Origin: Labyrinthula sp. Ha
Lineage: Eukaryota > Sar > Bigyra > Labyrinthulida > Labyrinthulaceae
DNA length: 64,000 bases
Direction: 5' to 3'
Assembly (NCBI GenBank): GCA_015227615.1
Contig: JAALGZ010000021.1
Coordinates: 310,001 to 374,000, forward strand
A program made the translations under genes and the position numbers. The notes below the pieces were generated by a model that saw only the letters and a program-made list of their open reading frames with translations, made no database searches and was not told the DNA's origin. Of the stretch, positions 1 to 9,859 are shown piece after piece. Each line of letters begins with the position of its first letter. Within the stretch, counting starts at the first letter, position 1.

Positions 1-1056
1 AATCCAAATTGTTGACAACTGTAAAAATTTTCTGATTGTTGTTTCTTCTGAAGAGAATCTTAGTTTGAAAAAGTGTAAGTAAATCAGAGTCATTTTGCAT
101 CATCTTGATCTGATTAGCCTGTTGTACCAAGGAATTAAAGCGTTTAACGAAGTCTGTAATCGGTTCTGATTCCTCCCAACAGCTGTAAATCAAGTTTCCA
201 AAGTTAATTCTTTTTCTGGTTTGTGTAGGTAAGAATGTAACAGCCCCGATGCGTCGCAGGATTTTGCAAAAACGATGTGGGGTTCGGATTGTTCGTAAGA
301 AAACAACGTCTTTTTTCCAAAGAGAAATGATGTCATCTGAAAGTTCATCGTCAATTTCTTCCTCTAGAATGTAGTTAGATTTTTGAGTAAGCGGATTGTA
401 AGATTCTAACAGCTCATCAATGATGCTGCGGTCGTGAGATTTAAAGAATTTTCGTAGAGATGTTCCATTAATTTGTAATTTTAAGGCAAGCAGGTACATC
501 TCAACACCTTGTTTCAGAAGTTCGAATTGATTTTGGTCAGTTTTTGATCGTAAAAGGTTTTCCAATCTTTTTCGTCCTTTTTTGTAGAATTCTTCGTTAA
601 TTGCTTCATTTGTAATTTCTAGCTTCGTAAGTGTTGTAGTTGAAGCAGGAAAGTTTTGTAAATGAGTTTCCCCTTGGGTCAAGTTGGAGTTTTCACTCAG
701 TGCTGTTCGTTCTTCCACGGGATCACTCTGATTTTCGTTTACTTCCATCGCAACCAAGTTAGACAAGTAATTGTCCGTATCGTCTGTATGTGTATGAGGA
801 TACGTATATTAAATTAAATAAACTGAAAGAACTTAAAAAGAGCTTTAAAATGATATAAGTAACGTTTTCTAACTCCCAGTAGTTGTTGAGATATTAAGGT
901 TTTACGATCTGTTGTTTCCGGTGCTTATGTATTAGTAAAAATGTATTATGTAAAGTTGCACCAATTGTGCAGTAATGTAATATTGTGTTATAACTATGTA
1001 AAGTGTAAACAGTCAGTATGGAGAGAGTCGTACACTCGACTGCTTAGTGTCTGACT
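1..1056 (-). mobile_element. Ty1/copia retrotransposon, 5' part (cut by window edge)
   Basis: This stretch, read on the minus strand, is the LTR, leader and start of the gag region of a Ty1/copia element. It aligns without any gap to 28971-30026 of the second copy in this window (1056 bases each) with only a handful of substitutions. It runs off the left edge, so pol and the 3' LTR are not visible. The part seen looks whole. The near-identity of the two copies suggests recent activity of this family. Its orientation is opposite to the copy at 29 kb. Confidence 0.93.
944..1056 (-). repeat. 5' LTR (or its near-identical core) of the copia copy at the left edge
   Basis: 113 bp matching the 5' LTR at 28971-29083 and the 3' LTR at 33735-33847 with one or two differences. 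The outer end, next to 1057, has no obvious partner for a target duplication inside this window. The true LTR may extend further into the leader (see the mosaic 3' end at 33848-34235). Confidence 0.8.
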
Positions 1057-1644
1057 CTAATAGTTTGTAAGGCTATCTCTTTCATAGCTTCTTGATAAAA
1101 AAAATTTATTAGGAGGATTTCGTGAAATAGGTGTAATAAGTTTTGTAATTTCATAATTATATTATCCTCCAAAAGTGTAGTAATGTAATATCACGCTAAA
1201 TTACTGTTCTAAAATAAAATATATAAAACTATAAACTATAGTTTCAACTATAAATGTTCTCTATTGACTGTAAAGGACCAGTCCTTCACTAAAATACTAT
1301 AAAATACTTTATCTCAGACTAGAATTACGTCAGAGTTATAGAGTAGGTAACCGAGTCTAGTGGAAATAGTATCAAAATGTTAATATTTAACTGTGTTACC
1401 TTAAAATTTACTTGATTCATGATGCCTGTGACTACTTGAGGAGTTGTAGTAGGCATGATACATTCAAAGCTTTCTTCAGACAAGTATCTTTCTGTCTTTC
1501 TTCAGCTGCCCAAAATCTATCTTACTGTTAATATAACGGTAGATATGGCTGAAAAGGCCAAAAGAAACGTCATACGAAGATTTCTTCAAGGCAAAATCAA
1601 AACCAAAGCAGAATTGAAACGATAGGAAAAAGAGGTCCAGAAAA
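1057..1644. other. Intergenic, upstream of the carrier gene
   Basis: AT-rich sequence between the copia LTR and the carrier start codon. No promoter motif is clear. A 26-codon ORF with ATG at 1545 and stop at 1623-1625 starts with MAEKAKRN and is rich in Lys and Arg. It ends 19 nt before the carrier ATG in another frame and could be an upstream ORF in the leader, or chance. Confidence 0.5.
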
Positions 1645-2534
1645 ATGGCTGATCAAATAAAAAGTTTTCTCTCTGGTGGATTTGGTGGTATGTCCTTAGT
1701 ATTTGTGGGACATCCTTTTGATACAATAAAAGTTCGTCTTCAAACAAGTAATGAATACACTGGAATGGTAGATTGTTTCAAGAAAACAGTTGCAAAAGAT
1801 GGATACAAAGGATTATACAGAGGAATGGCAGCTCCACTTCTTGGTATTACACCTATATTTGCCGTCTACTTTTGGGGATTTGACCTTGGAAAAGATATTG
1901 CAAGAAAAATAGAAGGAAAAAGTGCAGATGAACCACTGAGTACTCTCGGAATTGGTTTTGCCGGTGGATTCTCAGCTATTCCAGGAACTGTAGAGTTCCT
2001 TAATTTATTATTTATTAGGCTGTTATGGTTCCTGGGGATAGAATTAAAGTTATTTTACAAATCCAAGGTCAATCTGATGCACCATCAAAATATAATGGAC
2101 CAATAGATTGTTTCAAGAAAGTAGTTAAAGAAGAAGGATTTCGTGGTTTATATAAAGGAACAGCTTTAACTTTATTAAGAGATGCACCTGGATCTGTTGC
2201 ATATTATGGAGCATATGAAATAATGAAGAATGGATTAACTAAAGAAGGAGAAACAGCAAGTACAGGAGTAATATTATTTTGTGGTGGTATGGCTGGAGTA
2301 TTTAATTGGTTAGTTGCTGTTCCACCAGATGTATTAAAGAGTAGGTATCAAACAGCACCAGAAGGAACTTATCCAGGAGGATTTAGACAAGTTGCAACTG
2401 AACTTATTCAAAAAGAAGGAATACCAAGTTTATATAAAGGAGTTGGTGCTGCTATGATAAGAGCATTTCCAGCAAATGCTGCATGTTTTTTCGGAGTAGA
2501 AACGAGTAAGAAAATATTGAATGCGTTCTTTTAA
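1645..2534 (+). CDS. SLC25A20: Mitochondrial carnitine/acylcarnitine carrier (SLC25A20-like), two exons
   Basis: Exons 1645-1989 and 2019-2534 give 286 residues, normal for a mitochondrial carrier. All three carrier repeats are visible with their signatures: PFDTIK in repeat 1, PGDRIK in repeat 2 and PPDVLK in repeat 3. The stretch [14 protein letters not shown] after repeat 1, LLRDAPGS in repeat 2 and [10 protein letters not shown] plus [12 protein letters not shown] near the end are hallmarks of the carnitine/acylcarnitine branch, which exchanges acylcarnitines for carnitine across the inner membrane to feed beta-oxidation. The start is the first ATG and reads straight into repeat 1 with no presequence, as is usual for carriers. 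The 29-nt intron lies between GT and AVMVPGD. The gene is convergent with the TMEM65-like gene 143 bp downstream. The family call is firm; exact substrate preference is inferred. Confidence 0.93.
1990..2018 (+). other. 29-nt spliceosomal intron in the carrier gene
   Basis: Starts GTAGAG and ends TTATTAG. Removing exactly these 29 nt joins SAIPGT to [10 protein letters not shown] in frame, which is the conserved second carrier repeat. Unspliced, the frame is lost. The intron is AT-rich and has no room for a long polypyrimidine tract. Confidence 0.9.
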
Positions 2535-2677
2535 CTTCTTAAATAGCAAACTTTGGTTTGTTTAATACGAAAAAAATAGAGTTGTGGAATGATTTCTTCT
2601 TGAGAAACCAGTCCAAGAGTAAACTAAAGTCAATGTTTTTTAAGAAAAACGTTCTTGCTATAAAAATGTATTTTCAA

Positions 2678-3516
2678 CTAAGCAGCTGCTCTTATTTGTT
2701 CTATAGTTTCTTTTTCTTTGTGTGTATCTATAAACAATAAAGGTAACATACCAAATAAACAACCAACAACTATTCCAATTAAACTTCCCCACAATTGTAT
2801 TCTTTTTGTAGTTCTCAAATTCATTTGTTTTAAACTTAATTTAGGGTCTTTAACTCCAAGTTTTTTTGCACCCTGTTCAACCCAATCACCAAATATTAAC
2901 CCAACTACATCAGAAAGTAAATTTCCTAATCCAGCAGCTGCTAAAGTACTTAAACCAAGAAATACGCCAAAATATTCTTCAATAAGATCTCCAGCAACTA
3001 TCATAACAGCATTATCTAAAAACCCAAATCCAACAAAAGGAATTGTTGAAATAATAAACAGCTGCCTCTTTTGTTTATTACTTAATAACATATTTTTTTC
3101 ATTAATTTTAGTTTCTACCTTTGACTCTTTGGATAAATTTCTCAACCATATTTCTAATTCTTCTGGAGAAATAACTCCATCTGAATTTGTATCTGCTTGT
3201 TCTAAACACTTAACTTAGAAAAAAAAGTACTTGATAAGGATCCAACTGGTGAAAGATCTTTTTCTGGATTAAGAGACAGGGATACTTCTCTTACAGTAAT
3301 AGCTCTTCTATGTCTTCCTGCGATAAATGAAGTGTATTCTTTTCCATTCATTTTAGATCCAAGTATTTCATCTACAATTTGCAGTTTTGTTTGATGATTA
3401 AGTCTTCGAATAAGTTTCGTAGCTAAAGTGGAATCTTGATTTAAAATTTGTGAAAAGGTTTCTAGATTTGTGGTAGAAATATTCCTACGAAAGCTTTTCA
3501 TGATATTGAAGTACAT
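2678..3516 (-). CDS. TMEM65: TMEM65-family mitochondrial membrane protein with an EF-hand, two exons
   Basis: Exons 3516-3231 and 3213-2678 join through a 17-nt intron to 273 residues. The C-terminal half is clearly TMEM65: PFVGFGFLDNAVMIVAGD, then GLSTLAAAGLGNLLSDVVGL, and a last membrane segment IVVGCLFGMLPLLFID. The basic start MKSFRRNIS (a second in-frame ATG at 3501) looks like a mitochondrial targeting sequence. Between them lies one canonical EF-hand loop, DTNSDGVISPEE, with Asp, Asn, Asp, Ser and Glu at positions 1, 3, 5, 9 and 12. Animal TMEM65 is an inner-membrane protein linked to mitochondrial Na+/Ca2+ exchange, so a calcium sensor on the same chain fits. Function here is inferred from family; domain assignment is firm. 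It is tail-to-tail with the carrier gene. Confidence 0.9.
3214..3230 (-). other. 17-nt spliceosomal intron in the TMEM65-like gene
   Basis: On the minus strand the sequence is GTACTTTTTTTTCTAAG. Removing it joins ...VGSLS to IKCLEQADTNSDG in frame, restoring the EF-hand helix and loop. Without removal the upstream frame ends within a few codons. It has GT and AG ends and a run of eight T. A homopolymer sequencing error is the main alternative, but a one- or two-base change in the T run also runs into stops, so splicing explains the frame better. Confidence 0.75.
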
Positions 3517-4515
3517 TATACACGATGATTAAGTGGATTTTCAGTGTTTCTTGAGTTATGTTTTATCTCGTTCTTGTTTTGTAAACACCGAAATTTTGGG
3601 CAGACATCGAAGAAATTAAAGAAATGTGGAAGAAGTTTTCAGGAAAGATTGAAGAAAACCTTGTTGATTAAAGAATAGATGTATTCTCAAATACTTTAAG
3701 CACAAACAAAGAATTTTGGTAGGACTATGATTCACATGGTTTCACTAAATCATGTAAAAATTTGTAGACCATGCTCCTAAACTCTAAGCCTCTACTATTA
3801 ACATCAACATATATGCTGCTCTGAGCAAACCGTAACTTGGTGCGTAGAATGATTCGTCATTAAGAGCATAGAATAAGTTATCAATGAGTTGATGGGCTAC
3901 TGAACAAACTACAGTATTTCCTTAGAGTACTTTTTTATATTGTATCGCTCCTAATTAAGATTAGTCGTGATTTCTAGTTGTACAAAGTTGAGATATTTAA
4001 TGTTCACACCAGTAGCTATTCAACTACTCTGGCAAAATACAGTTTTATTGTGTAGATTGAATATAAGAGCACATAAAACGGTATTTAAGTTTTTAGGATT
4101 CTTGCTTGATATTAAATGCTCATAAATCCGCAAGGCAACATAGTTTGAGGCAGAAATTAGCGGGGGATCTTTATTGCCTTGACGAAGAGAGTTGCCACTC
4201 GGAACACCTACAGGTAACCACTGTTTCAGTCTTCTCCCCTGGGCTACGTAGAGGTATTTTTCACTGATTAATCAAATTTATGCTGCCTGGTTATGTGTTT
4301 CTTATTTAATTAGATTCATTTACCATGCTCTGTGAAAATTATTACCAGGAAAAGCCCCCGAACCATTGCCCCGCTATTATAACCTAATTAACCAAACCAA
4401 TTCATTCTGTTTTTCAATAGTTTCTTGATCTTAGCGGCAAAAATTGTACACCTGAGATAGTTCTTATATAGAAGGTTACTTATTGTTCCTGTTTCTCAGT
4501 CACAAATACTGGAAT
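3517..4515. other. Gene-free stretch
   Basis: No open frame longer than 60 codons with coding character and no RNA gene recognised. Probably the shared upstream region of the TMEM65-like gene followed by repeat-derived sequence. Confidence 0.5.
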
Positions 4516-4690
4516 ACCAACCGATAGGCCTCGGATTTGATTTATTCATAATTTATCCACAAGGAATTCAACCAGAGTTTTCTCATTGGTTCATTCTGAC
4601 AATTTACAAACCATTATATGTGATTATTCATGATCAAATAATAATCAACAGTAAATTGAGCCAAGTGGTCAAAAAACATATTTTTCCTGT
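4516..4690 (+). repeat. Dispersed AT-rich repeat, copy i (degenerate)
   Basis: Resembles 15499-15731 and 33868-34092 by eye at roughly two thirds of positions, including shared runs such as ATTTGATTTATT, CATTCTGA and GATTATTCAT. Its right end is cut by the small hAT element at 4697. Likely a short non-autonomous DNA transposon, but its ends are not certain. Confidence 0.35.
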
Positions 4691-4696
4691 TGGCAC

Positions 4697-4982
4697 TAGG
4701 GGTGCCGTTTGAGGAAAAATATCAAAACTCAAATAAAATTATCAAAATTTTTAAGTTTTGATTTTTTTTTGGCGTTTCGAGTTTCGCCAAATGATACTTG
4801 ATATTTTTTTATATATCAAGATATCAAAAAAAGTGGTCCACATGGCCAACATTCAAATGATACACATAGTATTATCAAAACTCACGCGAAATTGTTGGCA
4901 AAAAACTCAAACTCACTCAAAGTAAAATCAGAACCCTCAAAACTCGTTTGATATATCATGATAATATCAAACGGCACCCCTA
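4697..4982. mobile_element. Non-autonomous hAT-type MITE, 286 bp
   Basis: Perfect 16-bp inverted ends, TAGGGGTGCCGTTTGA at the left and its reverse complement at the right. It is flanked by GTTGGCAC and CTTGGCAC, an 8-bp target duplication with one mismatch that fits the hAT pattern nTnnnnAn. The TAGGGGTG start is typical of hAT ends. There is no coding capacity, so it must have been moved by a transposase encoded elsewhere. Confidence 0.8.
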
Positions 4983-4990
4983 CTTGGCAC

Positions 4991-5997
4991 TATGGTTTCT
5001 TATAGTGCTTACCGTTAACTATCGGGGAAAATACCCAAATTTTGCTTACCGTTTTAAACAGTAATTTATCAGTAACGGAAAGCGAATTTTATGGACATTG
5101 CCGTTAAGCACGATTTTCACGATAACTACTCTGGTTTCTGAAATTATTTAACTATTTAATATTCTTTCCCAAATCATATCTTCAAAATATATTCTGATTA
5201 TAAAGGAATAAAATTGAAGTAAAAGCTTTCTCAGAAGTAAAGGTAACAAAGAATCAACCTCATTTGTAAGCTTTTTGATATGAACATCTTCCTATGACTA
5301 CTAACTTTACCCTTGAAGTTGTCTCGGTCTAAGCGCAAATTGGACTCTTAGAGAGTAGGAAATAGTTCAAATAAATTTTCTAAGTAACTTTAAAGCACTG
5401 ATTTTACTCTCTGAGAGAGAAAGCTACTGATAAGGTAGAGGTGATACCTCGCCGGTAGGGAGAATTGTGCATAATCTTCATATATAAATGAATGTATCTT
5501 CGCTCTAACTAAAAAATAAGGAAAAATGTGATTAAGAGCAATTAATATGGCATAATATTAGTACACTTGACTGATTATCTTTTCCTTGCCTTGACTTTAA
5601 CATTTCCTTCGCAAACAAATACGGTACTCAGCCGGCTCAGCTAATCAAAATCTCCAACACGTAGAAATGAGCTAGTATTGAACCTTTAGCCGACAAATGA
5701 TTATTTGCTCATTTTTAAAACCATTACTATTTCTATTAGCACCATCTTTTTTGTTCGCACAATTAGTTTTTTGTGGACTTGTTTAGTTTTAGCTTTAAGC
5801 AGGAAGAGAAAATGTCGAGTTTGTTGAATTTCGTGAACATACCGAAACGTAACGTTACTTAGTGTGCTTATTCTCCCTTCCATTAATTTAACGTTAACAT
5901 CTTTTAACAATAAATCTTCAATTCTGCTTAACGTTAAGCAAAATTATTGGAAAATTAGCTTTACCTATTGTAAAAAACGATACGATAAGAAACCCTA
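4991..5997. mobile_element. Probable 1-kb non-autonomous DNA transposon with long imperfect inverted ends
   Basis: The left end starts TATGGTTTCTTATAGT and the reverse complement of the right end starts TAGGGTTTCTTATCGT. Similarity resumes about 50 bp inside with ATTTTGCTTACCGTT and ATTTTGCTTAACGTT. The motif AACGTT/TAACGTTA recurs many times near the right end, including the 14-bp palindrome GCTTAACGTTAAGC at 5928-5941, as transposase-binding subterminal repeats do. No transposase frame and only a weak flanking duplication. The hAT MITE sits directly at its left edge. Confidence 0.45.
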
Positions 5998-7553
5998 GTT
6001 CCATATATTGGTAGCCTAATACCGTTTACTATTTTATCAATTTCTTATCCTTGAATTTAACGCCTAAAGTTCCGATAACAAATCTGGAATAAAGACGTTT
6101 TGGAATTCCCGGGGAATGTAAATGGATTTGCAGTTGCAAACTACTACAAGAACTGGAAAGAATTGTAACGTTAATATAATAGATCACGTTTTGACGAAAA
6201 TAATTCCTTGGTACTGCTGTATCACTGACTACAACATGGCTGTAATTCTAACTTCTTGGGTTTATGTACTATATCACATCTTCATGCACTCTAGCTGGAG
6301 TTTCTATTAACACAGATAAGATAAACTTATATATTTACCAATGTGGTTTAGATAATATCCCGTAAGCACAAGGAATGACAGCACGTACTGAAGAATTTCT
6401 TGAAGGCTACCGAAAAAACAGCTTTCGTTCTACCTTAAAGGTTCCAAAACTAGATGCTAGTATATGAAAAATATAGGTATATGACCTCAGTCAAGAATTT
6501 AAATTGATGTTTTTCCATTTTTTTCTTGTTACTCATGAACGGATAAGCAGATCAGTAGCTCTTTTCGTGTGCAACGTTATGGCAATAACCGTAGCTTGTC
6601 GGAAGTCTTAGGGAAACATACTTAAGCCAAGAAACGGTAGCAGAGGTTACAGACACTAAGAAAACCACTTGACAGTTTTTTAACCTGTAGTAAGACGTTT
6701 TTCATAGACTTAACACTGCCATTAATATGCTTCAGAGATGCCAGAAACACAAGTCATTAATCTGTCTAATCCGATTCAACTCCTAACTAATAATTGGCTT
6801 TGAAGTTAGTGGTTAATATGTTTTACTTTTCTGGTATTATGGCCCCAAATGACTGAATGCACACCTCCTGTAAGGCAAATTTCACGGAAAAAATGGTTTT
6901 AATGACCAGAATTACGGACCTCAATGCCGAAAAGAGGTGAAAACGCTGCAATGGAAAAGCTTAGTCAGTTATGACAGATTCTGGGATATGATCGTGAATA
7001 TCGAGAATGTACTGGGTGATTTAATCACATTTATTCTACAGACCGTAGTATTTTTCAATCTTTTACATCGGGTTAATTCGAAGGGTGTCGATTTGCACTG
7101 GGAATGTGCCAAAGGGGAGTGTCACAGATTAGCAAAGAAATGTGCATCAGGTAAAAATGAATGTTGAAGTTGAAATACTAATAGACCATGAAACAATGTA
7201 AGCGTATCGAGCCCACTGATTTCCAGTCTCAGTCTTAATATGGGAATCGGTTCCCAAACAAGGCCTCGAACGAAAAAATCCCAGCTCATGTATTCTTATC
7301 CATAAATTACTGTTTTATTCTTTAAATTGTTGAGAATGTTTTTTTTTTGAGTAAACTATGGAAAATATAGATAATAAATCGAAATAATCCCCTCACGTAT
7401 GTTGTTAACGTTAGAACATAGTTATACCACTATGCCATGGAATAATTAAATATAAATAGTTGTAAAAGTACCGTTAGAATTATTTCAATACATATTATTT
7501 ACTGAACCTAAATAAACTTAACCATATTTAAACTGAGACAAATAATAATAGAA
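5998..7553. other. Gene-free stretch upstream of LRR copy A
   Basis: Short frames only, none with recognisable protein features. More copies of AACGTT occur (near 6168, 6573 and 7408), so transposon debris may continue here. A small inverted repeat GGGAATCGGTTCCC lies near 7242. Confidence 0.4.
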
Positions 7554-9526
7554 ATGAGTTCAGAGCATGAGTTACCAATTGCCAGAGTAGTGAACCCAAT
7601 ATCAGCTGAAAGTGATAAAAACCTTCAACTTGAAACAGTTGATAAGAAAAGAACGAATGAAATTGTGAAACAGAAACGAAAAGCTTGGATATATTTCTGT
7701 ACTATACATGCCACTCTTGCAGTTCTTATTGTAGTCCCTTTAATTACGTTGTGGCCGTCTGCAGAGAATGAGCAAATTATTTTTTCTCAATCTGAATTGA
7801 GAGAGTTTTGTGCAAATGAGAATAACCAAGAGTGGAATCGAAAGATCTTGGAAAATACAGAACAGATTGACTTCGGTATATACAGAACAATACTTGGAGG
7901 TGAAATTCCTGCATTTGCTTTCCAGTGTAATTTAGGCCTTATTCTGCCAGAATATATAGAAATAGTCTTTGACCTGGAAGAAAACGTAAGCATGAATAAA
8001 AATGCATTAAAAGGAACTAATGGAAAGAGAGTGGGAACTTGGAATACTTTTATTAATAAATACACGTTTCGTACAAATGGACACAAATTAACTTTTCCAA
8101 AAAATACTTTTTCAACAAATGTTTTTGAGTTTGTTTTTTCTGGATGGGTTGAATTTGAGTTTACTGATGTAAATGAAATAACTATGAATGAAAAGTCCAA
8201 TGAAAATGTAGGACACCTGGAACTTAGCTTGGTTTCTAATGAAGAAAATTTTGTGGATGCCACAGAAGCTGTAAATAAATTTAGAAATTGGGATTTTTTT
8301 CATCTTACTTTAAAGGGATATTCTATTTTCTCTAGTAATGGTTTGCCTGATAAATTACAACAACAAGTAACAGATTTAGACCTCTTTAGCTCAGATGATA
8401 TTGATTTTACTTTCAATTTTTTGGAATTTTTTAATAAATTAGAACGTCTTGAACTGGGAAACCTGAAATCAATATCAAATTATGAATCTGATAAAGTTTT
8501 CAAAATCTTCGACAATTAGAGTTTGCAAACAAGAACTCTATTATTGTTCCTGATGGTTTCTTAAGCAGTTTTCCAAATATTATATCAGTTCGTATAAATG
8601 AAGCAAATTACCGTGAATGTGAAAAATCTTTTAAAGATAGAATGAATTTAGATTTACAAAATTATACTGTTGATTTTGTCAACTTTAAATTTTCTTCTTG
8701 TATTGATCTATCTGGTGAAACTGGTCTCCCTTTGTATGAAAACGAGATTTGTACTGTTCAAGATACATATCAGGCATTTCTAGAAATATTTCTATATGGG
8801 GAAACTAATTATTTTCCTTTGCCTTTTACTTGTATTCCTCCATATTTACTTGAATTGACGGGTTTAAACTTTACATTAGCCAAGAGCATTTCGTTTCAAA
8901 TTGAGTATGCTGTTATATTTTCTGCAGAAGCGTTCTTAAGTCAAAATGGGGAAACCGTATTTCCTAATGTGGAGGAAATTTTTGTGACAGAGATTACAGC
9001 TCCAGTTCTGGAAAACTCCTTTTTTGGGTCGAAGAACTTCCCAAGATTAAGTCGTGTTCTTCTTGCTGAAGTTTATGTACCATCTTTTCCAGTTGATCTT
9101 TTTGATGGAAACGAGGAGAATATAATAGGGTTTGCAATGGGTGTAAACAGTTTTTTTCCTGATAATTTGACGGAAGAAATACTTCCAAGACTTTCTTTTT
9201 TAGAATCTCTTACGTTTTATGCCATGAACATTGTTCAAGTACCTAATCTGAACACAATGACAAATGGCGTAAACCATATTTGTCTATTCCTGAACGAAAT
9301 CAAAACGATTTTTGTTGATGATTTTTGTTCAGGTATTCATGCCTCTTCACTTAGCGAGTTGAGCTTGAGTAATAATCCAATCGAGTTTGTTGCAGATGAT
9401 GCATTTAGAAACTGCAGTAATTTGACAGTGTTGAGAATGACTGGTCATCTTTTGAGCGAAACAGCAGAAGAGTTTACTGAAAGAACTGGATTTTGTGAAG
9501 AAGGTGAATGCACATTTAATTTCTAA
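7554..9526 (+). pseudogene. LRR membrane protein, copy A, frame broken once
   Basis: Two frames together match copy B (42714-44696) over its whole length and would correspond to about 657 residues. N-terminal cytosolic tail of about 48 residues, one membrane helix (FCTIHATLAVLIVVPLITLW), then an ectodomain with cysteines at the same places as in copy B and a C-terminal LRR block (DFCSGI, DDAFRNCSNLTVLR, TGFCEEGEC). The frame changes near 8505-8520: reading ends at FKIFDN and continues in another frame with LEFANKNSIIVPDGF. The simplest cause is a one-base loss. However, a 26-nt GT...AG stretch (GTTTTCAAAA to AATTAGAG) covers the spot and its removal would restore frame, so a tiny intron cannot be excluded in this genome. 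This copy is the most diverged of the family. Function unknown; surface recognition or adhesion is a guess. Confidence 0.75.
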
Positions 9527-9859
9527 AAAATTAACTGAGTTGAAAAAATGATTAGCATGAAGGCTGAGATTTTAAGTTTCAGTGTGTCATGGACATTTTT
9601 AAAGTATATAAGTGTTCTTTATAGTAAGTGTTCCAATTCTCTTACAATAGAAAATGAATCTCCATGTATTGTCATGCCGGTCTAAATTGATGTACCCTTT
9701 TTCTTTAGCTAGTATTTTTGATTACTTGCTTTTGTTACTGAATTCAATTTATGCCTAAACTAGGTTTTTGTAATGATTTAGAGAGCACAACACCTTAAAA
9801 ATCAGGATCTACTCAATCAAGAAGATTTAGATTATTCTGAGTATTTTGTAATTAGAACC
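9527..9859. other. Short gene-free gap
   Basis: AT-rich 3' flank of LRR copy A. Nothing recognised; the decayed copia element appears to begin within or just after it. Confidence 0.4.

Noticed and set aside
6937-7167. 76-codon frame with a hydrophobic centre
   Set aside because: No homology signal, no context, and length expected by chance in this sequence.
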